Assembly: GCA_040223615.1 (NCBI GenBank)
Contig: JAVKFY010000052.1
Coordinates: 62,001-126,000 of the forward strand
DNA length: 64,000 nucleotides
Direction of reading: 5' to 3'
From: JAVKFY01 sp040223615
Lineage (GTDB): Bacteria; Pseudomonadota; Alphaproteobacteria; GCA-2731375
The translations under genes and the position numbers were made by a program. The notes beneath the pieces were generated by a model that had not been told where the DNA came from, searched no databases, and saw only the letters and a list, made by a program, of their open reading frames with translations. Shown here in pieces: positions 10,026 through 18,554 of this stretch (within the stretch, counting starts at the first letter, position 1; each line of letters opens with the position of its first letter).

Positions 10026-11117
10026 TCACCCGACCCGCAGCGGCTCCAGCCCGGCCCAGTCGAACAGGATGCCGTGGCCGGGGCGGTCGGGCGCGGTGGC
10101 GCGGCCCTCGCTGTCCAGCGTCAGCGGATCGGCGACGTAGGCGTCCAGGCCGAAGCCATGCGCCTCCAGGTATGACTTGTTCGGCGTTGCCGCCAGCAGG
10201 TGCACGGTCAGGTCGTGCGCGCCATGCGAGGTCACCGGCAGGTTCGCGGCTTCCGCCAGCTTCGCCACCTTCATGAACACGGTGATGCCGCCACAGGTGG
10301 TGACGTCCGGCTCCGGGAACTGCACCGCGCCGGCGGCGATGAAGTCGTGGAACTCCGACAGCAGGTGGAAATTCTCGCCGGTGGCGATGGCGATGCCGCC
10401 CTGCTCGGCGATGCGCACGTGGCCGGCGATGTCCTCCGGCTGCGTCGGCTCCTCCAGCCACACCAAGTCGAAGTCGCGCAAGCGCCGCGCCGCCGTCACC
10501 GCCTGGTCCGGGCGCCAGCCCATGTTGGCGTCGACCATCAGCGGGAAGCCGTCGCCGACGAACTCGCGCAGCGCCGCGATGCGTTCGATGTCCTCGCTCA
10601 GCTTCGGCCGACCGACCTTGGCCTTGATGGCGCGGAAGCCGCGTTCCAGGTTGCCTTGCGTCTGCGCCACCAGCTCTTCCGGCGTCAGGTGCAGGTCGAC
10701 GCCGCCGGCATAGGCCATCACCTTCGGGTCGTGGCCGCCGAGGTGGCGCCACAGCGGCTCGCCGGCGCGCGCCGCCTTCAGGTCCCAGCAGGCGATGTCG
10801 GCCGCCGCCAGCGCCAGCCCGCCGATGCCGCCACGCGCGGCATAGTGCGCATGCCAGTAGAGCTTGTGCCACACCGCCTCCGGCCGGCCGGCGTCCAGCC
10901 CGGTCAGCAGCGGCGCGTAGTCTTCCTTCAGCAGCGCGTGGACCGCGGCCCCGCCGGTCATGGTGACGGTGTAGCCGACGCCCTCGGCGCCGTCCTTGTC
11001 GCGGATGCGCGCGGTAATCAGATCGAAGTGTCGCATCGTACCATGCGTGGAGTCGCTGAGCGGCACCGGCAGCGGCACCCGATAGCGCGCGGTCTCGACC
11101 TTGGCGATCAGCGTCAT
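10026..11117 (-). CDS. Mandelate racemase/muconate lactonizing enzyme family protein
   Basis: 363 residues, enolase superfamily. The capping domain is N-terminal; the barrel carries Lys165-x-Lys167 (IKAKVG), metal ligands Asp196 (VDANMGW), Glu222 (WLEEP) and Glu248 (TGENF), and an Asp271-His298 dyad (FPEPD; SHGAHD). These positions fit the mandelate racemase subgroup (KxK on one side, His-Asp on the other), which acts on alpha-hydroxy or sugar acids; the substrate is unknown. Last gene of a four-gene minus-strand operon. Its ATG directly follows the 3' end of a two-hairpin repeat, so the repeat separates it from the PhyH gene. Confidence 0.88.
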   Translation of the reverse strand: MTLIAKVETARYRVPLPVPLSDSTHGTMRHFDLITARIRDKDGAEGVGYTVTMTGGAAVHALLKEDYAPLLTGLDAGRPEAVWHKLYWHAHYAARGGIGGLALAAADIACWDLKAARAGEPLWRHLGGHDPKVMAYAGGVDLHLTPEELVAQTQGNLERGFRAIKAKVGRPKLSEDIERIAALREFVGDGFPLMVDANMGWRPDQAVTAARRLRDFDLVWLEEPTQPEDIAGHVRIAEQGGIAIATGENFHLLSEFHDFIAAGAVQFPEPDVTTCGGITVFMKVAKLAEAANLPVTSHGAHDLTVHLLAATPNKSYLEAHGFGLDAYVADPLTLDSEGRATAPDRPGHGILFDWAGLEPLRVG

Positions 11118-11203
11118 GGCCGTGCCCAGCAGGACACGGCCTGTCCAAGGTTATGAGTGTCCCCCGCTTGCGCGGGGGCGGTGGCTGTTCGTTGCGCGCT
11201 CAT
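11118..11203 (-). repeat. Two-hairpin RTGA-junction repeat, copy A
   Basis: 86 nt between the PhyH-type gene and the racemase-family gene. On the minus strand it begins ATGAGCGCGCAAC, where the TGA is the upstream stop, continues with an inserted CCCCCGCGCAAGCGGGGG hairpin, closes with ACTCAT, and ends GGCCGTG...CACGGCC immediately before the downstream ATGA. Both ends therefore carry ATGA. Homologous units are at 13047-13180 and 35344-35535. Confidence 0.85.
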
Positions 11204-12108
11204 GCGTTCTCCTGTCCCAGCACCATGGCCAGCAGCGGGTCGGCCGCCGGCGGGAAATTCATCAGCGGCCGGCCCTCGGTGTCGATGTCGCCCTTGCCGA
11301 TCGCGGCGTCCGGCCAGGTGGTGAACTGGAACATGAACACCAGCCGCGCCGCGCCGCGCGACCGGCTGCCGAAGTGCAGGCAGCGCGAGGTGTCCACGAA
11401 CGCCGCCGTGCCGGGCGGTCCGACCAGTTCCACCGCCTGCTCGCCGCCGCCCAGTACCTGCTCGTCGCTGAGCTTGCCGCGCGCCGCCCGGGTGCGCGCA
11501 CCGAGCCGCGCCAGCGCCCGCGCCGTGGCGTCGGCCGGCATCAGCGTGAACGGCCCGGCCGCGTCGTCGACCGGCCAGACATGCACGAAGCACTTGATCT
11601 GCCGCAAGTCGTCATTGTCGAAGTGGAAGAGTTGCGAGGAGGTCGTGCTGTCGTTCACCGGCGAGTGGTACAGCCCCATCGCCTTCAGCCGCGGCAGGCA
11701 GCCGAGATAATCCGCCGCGACTGCCAGCATCGCCGGCGAGGTCGCGGCGGCGAGCAACGCCGGCTCGGCGTCGAGGTCGGCCGCGTCGAGCACGTTCTGG
11801 AAGAACGGCTTGTGCGCCCGGCCCTTGTCGTTGGCGCCCAGACGCGCATCGGCCAGCCGCTGGCACGCCGCGACCGCGTCGGCCAGGTGCGGCAGGTCGC
11901 CGGCCTGGAACTTCCGGAAGCCCTTGTCGGCGGGCACGAAGCCTTGCCAGGCGGGGTCGCCGAAGGCGCTTTCGTAGGCGGCCTGGCGACGGCGCCAGGC
12001 GCCGAGGTGGGTCACCCGCCGGGCCGCCTTGACCAGCGCCATCCACGGCGCCAGCGGCAGGCCGGCGGTCTTCACCGCGCGCATCGCCATGCGGTCGAGC
12101 CGCATCAT
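11200..12108 (-). CDS. PhyH-family (phytanoyl-CoA dioxygenase-like) Fe(II)/2-oxoglutarate oxygenase
   Basis: 302 residues from the ATG at 12108 (a second ATG follows at 12105). The double-stranded beta-helix core shows the HxD iron ligands in LFHFDNDD, a distal histidine in SRCLHFGSRS, and a nearby arginine for 2-oxoglutarate. The family hydroxylates diverse small molecules; the target is unknown. The ATG overlaps the deacetylase stop (ATGATG), indicating coupled translation; its own stop is fused to the repeat between it and the racemase-family gene. Longer upstream reading frames are shadows of the deacetylase. Confidence 0.75.
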   Translation of the reverse strand: MMRLDRMAMRAVKTAGLPLAPWMALVKAARRVTHLGAWRRRQAAYESAFGDPAWQGFVPADKGFRKFQAGDLPHLADAVAACQRLADARLGANDKGRAHKPFFQNVLDAADLDAEPALLAAATSPAMLAVAADYLGCLPRLKAMGLYHSPVNDSTTSSQLFHFDNDDLRQIKCFVHVWPVDDAAGPFTLMPADATARALARLGARTRAARGKLSDEQVLGGGEQAVELVGPPGTAAFVDTSRCLHFGSRSRGAARLVFMFQFTTWPDAAIGKGDIDTEGRPLMNFPPAADPLLAMVLGQENA

Positions 12109-13046
12109 GCCGCCGGCCTCTGGCGCAGCATCGCGTCGACCTCGTTGGTGTTCACCCGGTTCAGCAGGTGCGCCGGCTCGCCGCCCCGGTTCCAGTCCCG
12201 GTTCAGCGTGATCGCCAGCCGGAAGCCGTGGCGCCGGCACAGCGCCTCGGCATCGTCGGGGATCGACCACGGGCTGCCCCAGGGATAGCTGAGCCAGTCC
12301 GGGCGCCGGCCGCTGATACGTTCCAGGCAGTCCAGGTTGGCGACGACGTCGGCGTCGGCGTGGTCCAGCCGCGACAGCGGCCGGTGCGAATGCGCGTGGC
12401 TGCCGATCACGTGGCCGGCGTCGCGCAAGCCGCTGATCTGGCCGGCCGTCATGTAGAACATCTCGCAGAAGTCGGATTCCGACAGGCCCCGCGCGCGCAG
12501 CATCGCCGCGCTCGCCGCGTCGACCTGCTCGTAGGGCAGCAGGAAGTTGATGGCGTATTTCAACCGCGCGATCTCCGGCGGGTCGTAGCGGTTGGTCTCG
12601 GCGGCGGCGCGCGCCGCGTCGTGCTGCTCGACCAGCGCGCGGCCCTCGGCCGGCAGCAGGTCAAGGAACGCGGCGCGAAACGCCGCCGGCGCGGTTTCCG
12701 CGCGCAGCCAGTGCACCTTGTGCACGGTGATCGCGCGCCCTTCGCTCAGCGGCCGCGAGTTGACGAAGAACGCCGCCCGCACGCCGTGCTTCGCCAGCAC
12801 CGCCGGCACCGCTTCGTGATGGTCGATCAGCCCATCGTCGAAGGTCAGGAAGAAGGCCGGCCCCGGCAACCGGTCGTCGCCAGCGGCCCAGGCCTCGACC
12901 TCCTGCGGCGTCGCCGCGTGCAGGTCCGCCTTCAGCGCCGCGACCTGCGCATCGAGCTCTTCGGCCGAGATCGGATGGATGCCCGGATGCGGGTGCGCGT
13001 CGCGCGGCCGCACATAGTGGTAGTTGACGAGCAGCAGGGGCGTCAC
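12105..13046 (-). CDS. Polysaccharide deacetylase family protein (NodB homology)
   Basis: 313 residues from GTG 13046 (VTPLLLVNYHYVRP). NodB motif 1 is FFLTFDDGLIDHH, with the catalytic Asp-Asp pair, and motif 2 is SHAHSHRPL (metal-binding HxxxH); WLSYPWGSPW supplies the later motif. It removes N-acetyl groups from a sugar polymer or glycan intermediate. The GTG was chosen because the family N-terminus (VNYHYV) begins there and it lies exactly at the edge of a two-hairpin repeat; the frame upstream of it is repeat sequence. Neighbouring sulfotransferase suggests modification of an envelope or secreted glycan (inference). Confidence 0.85.
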   Translation of the reverse strand: MTPLLLVNYHYVRPRDAHPHPGIHPISAEELDAQVAALKADLHAATPQEVEAWAAGDDRLPGPAFFLTFDDGLIDHHEAVPAVLAKHGVRAAFFVNSRPLSEGRAITVHKVHWLRAETAPAAFRAAFLDLLPAEGRALVEQHDAARAAAETNRYDPPEIARLKYAINFLLPYEQVDAASAAMLRARGLSESDFCEMFYMTAGQISGLRDAGHVIGSHAHSHRPLSRLDHADADVVANLDCLERISGRRPDWLSYPWGSPWSIPDDAEALCRRHGFRLAITLNRDWNRGGEPAHLLNRVNTNEVDAMLRQRPAA

Positions 13047-13180
13047 GGCCGTGCCCAGCAGGCTCGACGCATTGCGTCGAGGGCCTGTCCCACAACGTGA
13101 GCGCTTGCCGATGCGATCCCGCAGGGATCGCCGGCGTGCCGCCAGAGGCGGCCGGCCGCTCGGCAAGGTTGCGCGCTCAC
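13047..13180 (-). repeat. Two-hairpin RTGA-junction repeat, copy B (longest)
   Basis: 134 nt between the sulfotransferase and the deacetylase. On the minus strand it starts GTGAGCGCGCAAC (TGA is the sulfotransferase stop), has an expanded first hairpin (CTTGCCGA paired with TCGGCAAG, with an internal GCGATCCC/GGGATCGC stem), closes with CGCTCAC, and then carries the CTCGACGCAATGCGTCGAG palindrome before CCTGCTGGGCACGGCC. The downstream gene starts GTGACG directly after. The closing arm has CAC where the ATG copies have CAT, matching the GTG junction. Confidence 0.85.
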
Positions 13181-14046
13181 GCCATCGCCCCGTCGAACAC
13201 CTCGGCCAGTCCGCGCGTTGCGCAGACGGCGCGGGCGGCGGCGATGTCGCTCTCGGACAGCACGTCGGCCCAGCCGCCGACCCGCGCCTCGGTCAGCGGC
13301 TCGGCGAGCTGCGCCAGGGTGGTGCTTTCGTGTCCGGTCAGGTCGCGCACCTGCTCGAATTCCTGCGGCCGGCCATCGAACCGGGCACAGGCCGCATCCC
13401 ACGGTTCGCCCAGGAAATCCAGCAGGCGGCGCATCTCGACCTCCGGCGCCCACACCAGCTGCTCGTAGCGACATTCCACGAAGCGGTCCGGTCCGGCCAG
13501 CGCGCGCGCCTGCGCGGCCGCCTCGAAGTAGTCGCACCACAGCGCGCCGTAGTCGGCCGGTCTGCCGTACTTCTCACTGCGCCGGAAGCTGGCGAACACG
13601 TCGCGCGGGTCGCGCACGATGTGGATCAGCCGCGCCGCCGGCCAGCGCGCCAGGATGCGCTCGGCGTGACGCAGGTTGCCGGGCGTCTTCTCCGCCCAAC
13701 GCGGCTTGCCCTGGCCGGCGGCATAGAAAGCCATCAGGCTGGAGAGGAAATCCTCCGGCGCCTTGGCCTGGCGCCACCACGTCAGCGCGGCCATCGGTTC
13801 GATCTGGAAGAAGCCGGCCAGGCGCCGGATGTGGTCTTCGGCCGATTCGCCGTGCCGCGCGGTGCCGGCGGCGGGGTCAAGCTCGAACCAGTGGGTTTCC
13901 AGGCCGGCGGCGATGCGCGGATGCTGGCCCAGCATGGCGCGCAGCAGCGTCGTGCCAGAGCGCATCAGGCCGCCGATGAAGATCGGCCGGTCGAGATCGC
14001 TCGCGGGCGTTGCCTTCGGGCGCGTTGCTGGCGTAGTTGAGCGCAT
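13177..14046 (-). CDS. Sulfotransferase family protein
   Basis: 289 residues from ATG 14046, with AAGGGA just upstream. PIFIGGLMRSGTTLLRAML is the 5'-phosphosulfate loop and HIVRDPRDVFASFRRSEKY the 3'-phosphate motif for PAPS binding. The C-terminal half is family-like. It transfers sulfate from PAPS to a hydroxyl or amine of an unknown acceptor in the cytoplasm. First gene of the operon with the deacetylase, PhyH-type oxygenase and racemase-family enzyme. Its ATG overlaps the divergent methyltransferase ATG in a shared CATG. Confidence 0.85.
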   Translation of the reverse strand: MRSTTPATRPKATPASDLDRPIFIGGLMRSGTTLLRAMLGQHPRIAAGLETHWFELDPAAGTARHGESAEDHIRRLAGFFQIEPMAALTWWRQAKAPEDFLSSLMAFYAAGQGKPRWAEKTPGNLRHAERILARWPAARLIHIVRDPRDVFASFRRSEKYGRPADYGALWCDYFEAAAQARALAGPDRFVECRYEQLVWAPEVEMRRLLDFLGEPWDAACARFDGRPQEFEQVRDLTGHESTTLAQLAEPLTEARVGGWADVLSESDIAAARAVCATRGLAEVFDGAMA

Positions 14047-14704
14047 GCGTTCCCTTAAGGATACGGCCTTCCTGGCCCGGCGGAAAATCGGCCTGGCCTG
14101 GCTCGACCGGCAAGGCCGCCGGGCGCTGGCGGTACGCGGCCACGCCGGCCTGTTCGACCGCCGCCCGGCCGAGGCCAAGCCGCCGGTATGGTCGGACCTG
14201 TGGTTTCTTTACCGGAAGGTGCGCGAACGCAAGCCGAAAGTGGTGCTGGAGTTCGGCAGCGGCTGCTCGACCATCGTCTACGCCCAGGCGCTGGCCGACA
14301 ACGCGGAGGAGGGTGCGCCGGGCCGGATCTGGTCGCTGGATGCCGACCCGCACTGGGGCCAGGTGACGATCGATTCGATGCCGGAGCACCTGGCGCCCTA
14401 TTGCGACATCCAGATCACGCCGGCGATCGCCTGCGATTTCGCCGGCGTACCGGTCTGGCGTTACCGGGATGTGCCGGAGGTGACGCCCGACCTGGTCTAC
14501 CTGGACGGCCCGGCGCTGACCAAGGACCGCCGCGCCGCCGTCGACGTGCTGGACATCGAGGATCGCTTCCCGCGGGGATTCCGGCTGATCGTCGACGGCC
14601 GGGCGAAGAACTGCGAACTGCTGGAGCGGCATTTCAAGCGACGCTACCGCCGCGAACGACACCCGATCCTGAAAAACACGGTCTACGACCTGGTCGATGA
14701 ATAA
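14045..14704 (+). CDS. Class I methyltransferase-like protein, uncharacterised
   Basis: 219 residues from ATG 14045. VVLEFGSGCSTIVYAQAL is a SAM-binding motif I; LDADPHWG and DLVYLDGPAL match motifs II and IV of Rossmann methyltransferases, the last similar to O-methyltransferases and class I enzymes without a known target. A short basic helix-rich segment precedes the domain. No good ribosome site is seen before the ATG, so translation may be leaderless or start later. It is transcribed divergently from the sulfotransferase and could act on the same product (inference). Confidence 0.6.
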   Translation: MRSLKDTAFLARRKIGLAWLDRQGRRALAVRGHAGLFDRRPAEAKPPVWSDLWFLYRKVRERKPKVVLEFGSGCSTIVYAQALADNAEEGAPGRIWSLDADPHWGQVTIDSMPEHLAPYCDIQITPAIACDFAGVPVWRYRDVPEVTPDLVYLDGPALTKDRRAAVDVLDIEDRFPRGFRLIVDGRAKNCELLERHFKRRYRRERHPILKNTVYDLVDE

Positions 14705-14737
14705 AGCGATACCCGGTCAAGCCCGGGCATCCGGAGG

Positions 14738-15469
14738 TCAGGATGCGCTGGCCGTTACCCGCAGGCGGGCGGCGCCGAGGATCGGGCCGTGCGTGCCCTG
14801 CTGGACCAGCACCACGCAGCCGTCGTGGACCGGTGCGTCGAGGCTCAACTCCATCGGCGCCCCGGTCCATTCGCCGAGCCGGACCAGCGTGCGCGCCACG
14901 TTGGCGTAGGTGATCGTGCGGCCGGCATTCTCGCCGCGCCCGATCGCCACGTCCTGGCGGTTGTCGTACTGCACCAGCCAGATCGTCGCCGGCCCGCTGG
15001 CCGCGCCCGCGCCGACTTTCAACACCACCTTGCCGCCGACGCTCTCCAGGCTCACCGGCAGGGTGGCATGCGCCTTCTGCCGCTGCTTGATCCCATTGTC
15101 GACGCCCCGGCTGTCGGAGCCGACGACATGCATCACGCCGTCGATGACGATCTGCGGCGTGTAGACCCGGCGTTCGTCCATCGCGTCGGCGTAGGCATAT
15201 TGCCGGCGCGTGTAGTCCGGCGAGGCCAGCGTGTCCTTCCAGCCGATGTAGTCCCAGTAGTCCACGTTGAAGCTGAGCGCGATCACGTCTTCGCGGTCGG
15301 CCAGCCCTTCGACCACGCGGTCGGCCGGCGGACAGGAGCTGCAGCCCTGGCTGGTGAACAGCTCGACCACCACCGGGCGGTCCTGCTGCGCCTGGGCCTG
15401 TTGCGCGACGGCGGCCGGCGCCGCCAGCGCCAGCGCGGCCAACCCGAGAAGGACAGCGAAATGTTTCAT
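14738..15469 (-). CDS. DUF1223 secreted thioredoxin-like protein
   Basis: 243 residues. A signal peptide (about residues 1-22, ending AAVA-Q) precedes VVVELFTSQGCSSCPPADR, a thioredoxin-like strand with a CSSC pair. DUF1223 proteins are periplasmic and of unknown function; the CxxC and fold suggest a redox or metal role. Convergent with the methyltransferase; the 33-nt gap contains a fragment of a GGTCAAGCCCGGGCATCC repeat. Confidence 0.8.
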   Translation of the reverse strand: MKHFAVLLGLAALALAAPAAVAQQAQAQQDRPVVVELFTSQGCSSCPPADRVVEGLADREDVIALSFNVDYWDYIGWKDTLASPDYTRRQYAYADAMDERRVYTPQIVIDGVMHVVGSDSRGVDNGIKQRQKAHATLPVSLESVGGKVVLKVGAGAASGPATIWLVQYDNRQDVAIGRGENAGRTITYANVARTLVRLGEWTGAPMELSLDAPVHDGCVVLVQQGTHGPILGAARLRVTASAS

Positions 15470-15516
15470 GCCTTGAACATAGCCCCCGGCCAGCGCGCCC
15501 CGGCATCACTTGTGGG

Positions 15517-16422
15517 TCAAATGTCCGTGCGTGACAAGTGCGCGAGGTATTGCCGCAACGCCTCGCCGTAGGGCCGCACCGACTTGTAGCGATAGATGTC
15601 CGCCGGCATCGTCGCCAGGCTCTGCGCCAGCCGCGCCGCCGCGTCGGGCCGGCTCGCCAGGTCGGACAGCGGCCGCACGTGCAGGCGGATGGTGAACAGC
15701 ACCGCCGGCGTCTGCGACAGGCGGCGCAAGGTCTGGCGCTCGCTGCGCAACCACAGCCGCTCGCCGGCATTGTCCGCAGTGATGTCGTCGCGCAGGTCGC
15801 CGCGGTCGCGCCCGGTCGGCTGGAACAGCGCCGGATCGTCCATCACCGACCAGTTCAGACGCCATACCGCCCGGCCCGGCTTTAGCTGGTCGAAGAAGCG
15901 CGCCATCGGCCGCGCCAGCTTCTCGTTCACGCCCGGCGCCGGCACGTGGATCTCGTCCAGCGGCCGGCCGATCTTCTCCGCCAGGCGCCAGCGCGAGGGA
16001 AAGCACACGCTGGCCGCGGTCAGTTCCCAACGCCCGTCGGCGCCAGGCTGCATCAGGCACAGGTCTTCCTGCACCCAGCGCGCCGCCAGGTCGAGCGGCG
16101 AGAAGCGGGCGTCGTCGCGGGTCCAGCGCTCGCCCAGCATCGGGATCGACAGCGCGTCGCCCTCAAGCCGGTAGTGATTGGGATGGACGCGCGGCAGGTG
16201 CGCGAAAATCGCGTCGCGGAACTCGGCCTGCGCGTCGTGCGAGCCGTCGACCTCGCGGTAGACGTCCTCGTGGCGCTCGTCGAGCAGCCGGCGCTTCTCG
16301 CGCAACTGGTCCGCGAAGCTTCCGTCGATCTCGAACCACTCGTCGTCCGGCATCGCCATCAGCCCCATCGCCATGCGGTAGGGCGCCTCGAATGGCGTGT
16401 ACAGCGAGGTGGCTCGGCTCAC
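15517..16422 (-). CDS. Heme-dependent oxidative N-demethylase family (DUF3445)
   Basis: 301 residues. Contains LDERHEDVYREVDG, VHPNHYRLEGDALSIPMLG, LCLMQP and VCFPSRWRLAEKIGRPL, the landmark text of DUF3445, whose characterised members bind heme and remove N-methyl groups from dimethylamine-type substrates. GTG 16422 was chosen because it overlaps the yciB stop (GTGA) and gives VSRATSLYTPFEAPYRM; the frame upstream is a yciB shadow. Coupling with yciB is positional only. Confidence 0.8.
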   Translation of the reverse strand: MSRATSLYTPFEAPYRMAMGLMAMPDDEWFEIDGSFADQLREKRRLLDERHEDVYREVDGSHDAQAEFRDAIFAHLPRVHPNHYRLEGDALSIPMLGERWTRDDARFSPLDLAARWVQEDLCLMQPGADGRWELTAASVCFPSRWRLAEKIGRPLDEIHVPAPGVNEKLARPMARFFDQLKPGRAVWRLNWSVMDDPALFQPTGRDRGDLRDDITADNAGERLWLRSERQTLRRLSQTPAVLFTIRLHVRPLSDLASRPDAAARLAQSLATMPADIYRYKSVRPYGEALRQYLAHLSRTDI

Positions 16423-16979
16423 CGCGGCTCCTCGGGCTGTTTGAATCGTTGCAGCAGCGGCAGTTGCAGCAACGAGAAGGCCAGGGTCAGCGGCATGATG
16501 CCGAACACCTTGAAGCTGACCCACTGGTCAGTGCTGTAGTTGCGCCAGACATATTCATTGAGCACGGCCAGCAGGACGAAGAAGATCGCCCAGCGCCAGG
16601 CCAACAGCCGCCAGCCCTCGTCGGTGATCGGCAGCATCCCGCCCATCACCGACTTCAGGAAGTTCTTCCCGAACAGCATGCCGCCGACCAGGATCGCCGC
16701 GAACAGGCCGTTGACGATGGTCGGCTTCACCTTGATGAACAGTTCGTCCTGCAGGATCAGGGTCAGGCTGCCGAACACCAGCACGAACACACCGGTGACC
16801 AACGGCAGCTTCGGCAGCCGGCGTTCCAGCTTGTAGGTGGCGCCGACCGACACCACCATCGCGGCCATGAAGATCCCGGTGGCCCAGAAGATGCCGAGCT
16901 TGGCGTTGGCCAGGAAAAACGCGAGCAGCGGGCCGATTTCGATGGCCAGCTTCAACAATGGGCGTGACGTGGTCTCCAT
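16419..16979 (-). CDS. yciB: Inner membrane-spanning protein YciB (septation protein A family)
   Basis: 186 residues with about five transmembrane segments: LKLAIEIGPLLAFFLAN, an early helix with FMAAMVVSVG, LVTGVFVLVFGSLTLIL, and later helices ending QWVSFKVFGIMPLTLAFSL. FGKNFLKSVM and VNEYVWR-like NEYVWRNYSTDQWV are family signatures. YciB is linked to cell envelope synthesis and septation in enterics and to normal septation in Shigella; function here is inferred. Start ATG 16979 gives the conserved N-terminus. Confidence 0.9.
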   Translation of the reverse strand: METTSRPLLKLAIEIGPLLAFFLANAKLGIFWATGIFMAAMVVSVGATYKLERRLPKLPLVTGVFVLVFGSLTLILQDELFIKVKPTIVNGLFAAILVGGMLFGKNFLKSVMGGMLPITDEGWRLLAWRWAIFFVLLAVLNEYVWRNYSTDQWVSFKVFGIMPLTLAFSLLQLPLLQRFKQPEEPR

Positions 16980-17036
16980 GGGCCAGATATATCGCGGGGC
17001 GGGGATGGTGACCAGCCAGCACGAGGGCAACGGGCG

Positions 17037-17717
17037 ATGAGCGACGAAGCGAAGAAGCAGGCGGCGGCGGCAGCGCTGGAACACGTGCGCGACGGCATGG
17101 CGCTGGGGCTGGGCACCGGGTCGACCGCGGCGTGGTTCGTGCGTCTGCTGGGCGAACGGGTCACCGCCGGCCTGAAGGTGCGCGGGGTCGCCACCTCCGC
17201 CGCCACCGAGTCGCTGGCGCACGAGGTCGGCGTGCCGATCACCACGCTCGACGAGGTGCCCGACCTCGACCTGGCGATCGACGGCGCCGACGAGGTCGAC
17301 GCGCACATGGACCTGATCAAGGGCGGCGGCGGCGCGCTGTTGCGCGAGAAGATCGTCGCCTCCTGCGCCAAGCAATTGCTGGTGATCGTCGACGGCTCGA
17401 AGCGGGTGCGTCGGCTCGGCGCCTTTCCGCTGCCGGTCGAGGTGATCGCGATGGCCGCGACGCCGATCCGCCGCCGGCTGGCCGACCACGGCCGCGAGGT
17501 GCGCGTCCGGCTGGGCGCCGACGGTCAGCCGTTCCGCACCGACGAGGGCAACCTGATCCTGGACTGCGAATTCGGCACCATCGCCGACGCGGCCCTGCTG
17601 GCCCGCACGCTGGACGCGATCCCCGGCGTGGTCGAGCACGGCCTGTTCGTCGCCATGACCGACATGGTCATCGTCGCCGGCGACCATGGCCTGACGACAA
17701 TGGGTAGCCTGGATTAG
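17037..17717 (+). CDS. rpiA: Ribose-5-phosphate isomerase A
   Basis: 226 residues. LGTGSTAAWFV near the N-terminus, LAIDGADEVD (catalytic Asp region), LIKGGGGALLREKI (catalytic Glu/Lys) and GNLILDCEFG near the C-terminus are all present. It interconverts ribose-5-phosphate and ribulose-5-phosphate in the non-oxidative pentose phosphate pathway. Transcribed divergently from yciB with a 57-nt gap. Confidence 0.97.
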   Translation: MSDEAKKQAAAAALEHVRDGMALGLGTGSTAAWFVRLLGERVTAGLKVRGVATSAATESLAHEVGVPITTLDEVPDLDLAIDGADEVDAHMDLIKGGGGALLREKIVASCAKQLLVIVDGSKRVRRLGAFPLPVEVIAMAATPIRRRLADHGREVRVRLGADGQPFRTDEGNLILDCEFGTIADAALLARTLDAIPGVVEHGLFVAMTDMVIVAGDHGLTTMGSLD

Positions 17718-17755
17718 CGCGTATCCTTTTCGGAAGTCGTCTGGCCCAGCACACT

Positions 17756-17850
17756 CGTCATCCCGGGCTTGACCCGGGATCGACGGCCAGCAACGCGCGA
17801 GTTGCAATCCGTTGATCCCGGCTCTCCGCTGCGCTACGGCCGGGATGACG
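17756..17850. repeat. Palindromic intergenic repeat (CGTCATCCCGGG family)
   Basis: CGTCATCCCGGGCTTGACCC at 17756 and CGGCCGGGATGACG ending at 17850 are inverted ends; the interior also pairs (GGATCGACGG / CCGTTGATCC). It separates rpiA from the DUF1326 gene. Confidence 0.7.
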
Positions 17851-17892
17851 CGTGAGATGAGTAAGACGGAGCGAAGAGGGAGGAACGCTGCG

Positions 17893-18495
17893 ATGGCGTG
17901 GTCAATCGACGGCGAAATGGTGGTGAACTGCAACTGTGCGGTCTTCTGCCCCTGCGTGATCTCTCTTGGGCGTCACCCGCCCACCGAGGGCTATTGCCAG
18001 GCCTGGTTCGGCCTGCGCATCGACAAGGGTCACTACGAAGGCAGCGACCTCTCCGGCCTGAATGTCGGGCTGTTGCTGGATATCCCCGGCCTGATGTCGC
18101 GCGGCAACTACACCATGGCCGGATATATCGACGAACGCGCCGACGACGCCGCGTTCGACGGCCTGGTGGAGATATTCACCGGCAAGGCCGGCGGGCCGGT
18201 GGTGGTCTTCGACCTGCTGGTCAGCACCCATCTGGGCTTTGAGCGGGCACCGATCGACTACGTCGCCGATGGCGCGACACGACAAGTGCAGGTTGGTCAG
18301 CACATCTGGGGCGACGTCGAACCGATCGCCGGCAACGAGCCTGGCCGGCCGGTGGTCATCACCAACTCGGAATATTGGCCCGGCCCCGACATCACGGTGG
18401 CGCAAGCCAAGCGCGGCCGGGTCCGCGCATTCGGCCGCATCTGGCGGTTCGACGACTGCAGCGCCGAGATCATGCCGATTTCCTGGCAGGGCTAG
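17893..18495 (+). CDS. DUF1326 domain-containing protein
   Basis: 200 residues from ATG 17893, with GGGAGG 10-15 nt upstream. MVVNCNCAVFCPCVISLG, a Cys-rich N-terminal motif (NCNC...CPC), and GYCQAW are hallmarks of DUF1326, which is uncharacterised. The cysteines suggest metal binding or redox chemistry. No transmembrane region. The next gene converges on it. Confidence 0.85.
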   Translation: MAWSIDGEMVVNCNCAVFCPCVISLGRHPPTEGYCQAWFGLRIDKGHYEGSDLSGLNVGLLLDIPGLMSRGNYTMAGYIDERADDAAFDGLVEIFTGKAGGPVVVFDLLVSTHLGFERAPIDYVADGATRQVQVGQHIWGDVEPIAGNEPGRPVVITNSEYWPGPDITVAQAKRGRVRAFGRIWRFDDCSAEIMPISWQG

Positions 18496-18554
18496 AGTGG
18501 CGGAAACCGACCAACCGGCATGTCCCCGTCCAGGGGCTCCCGCCCGGCCACCGT

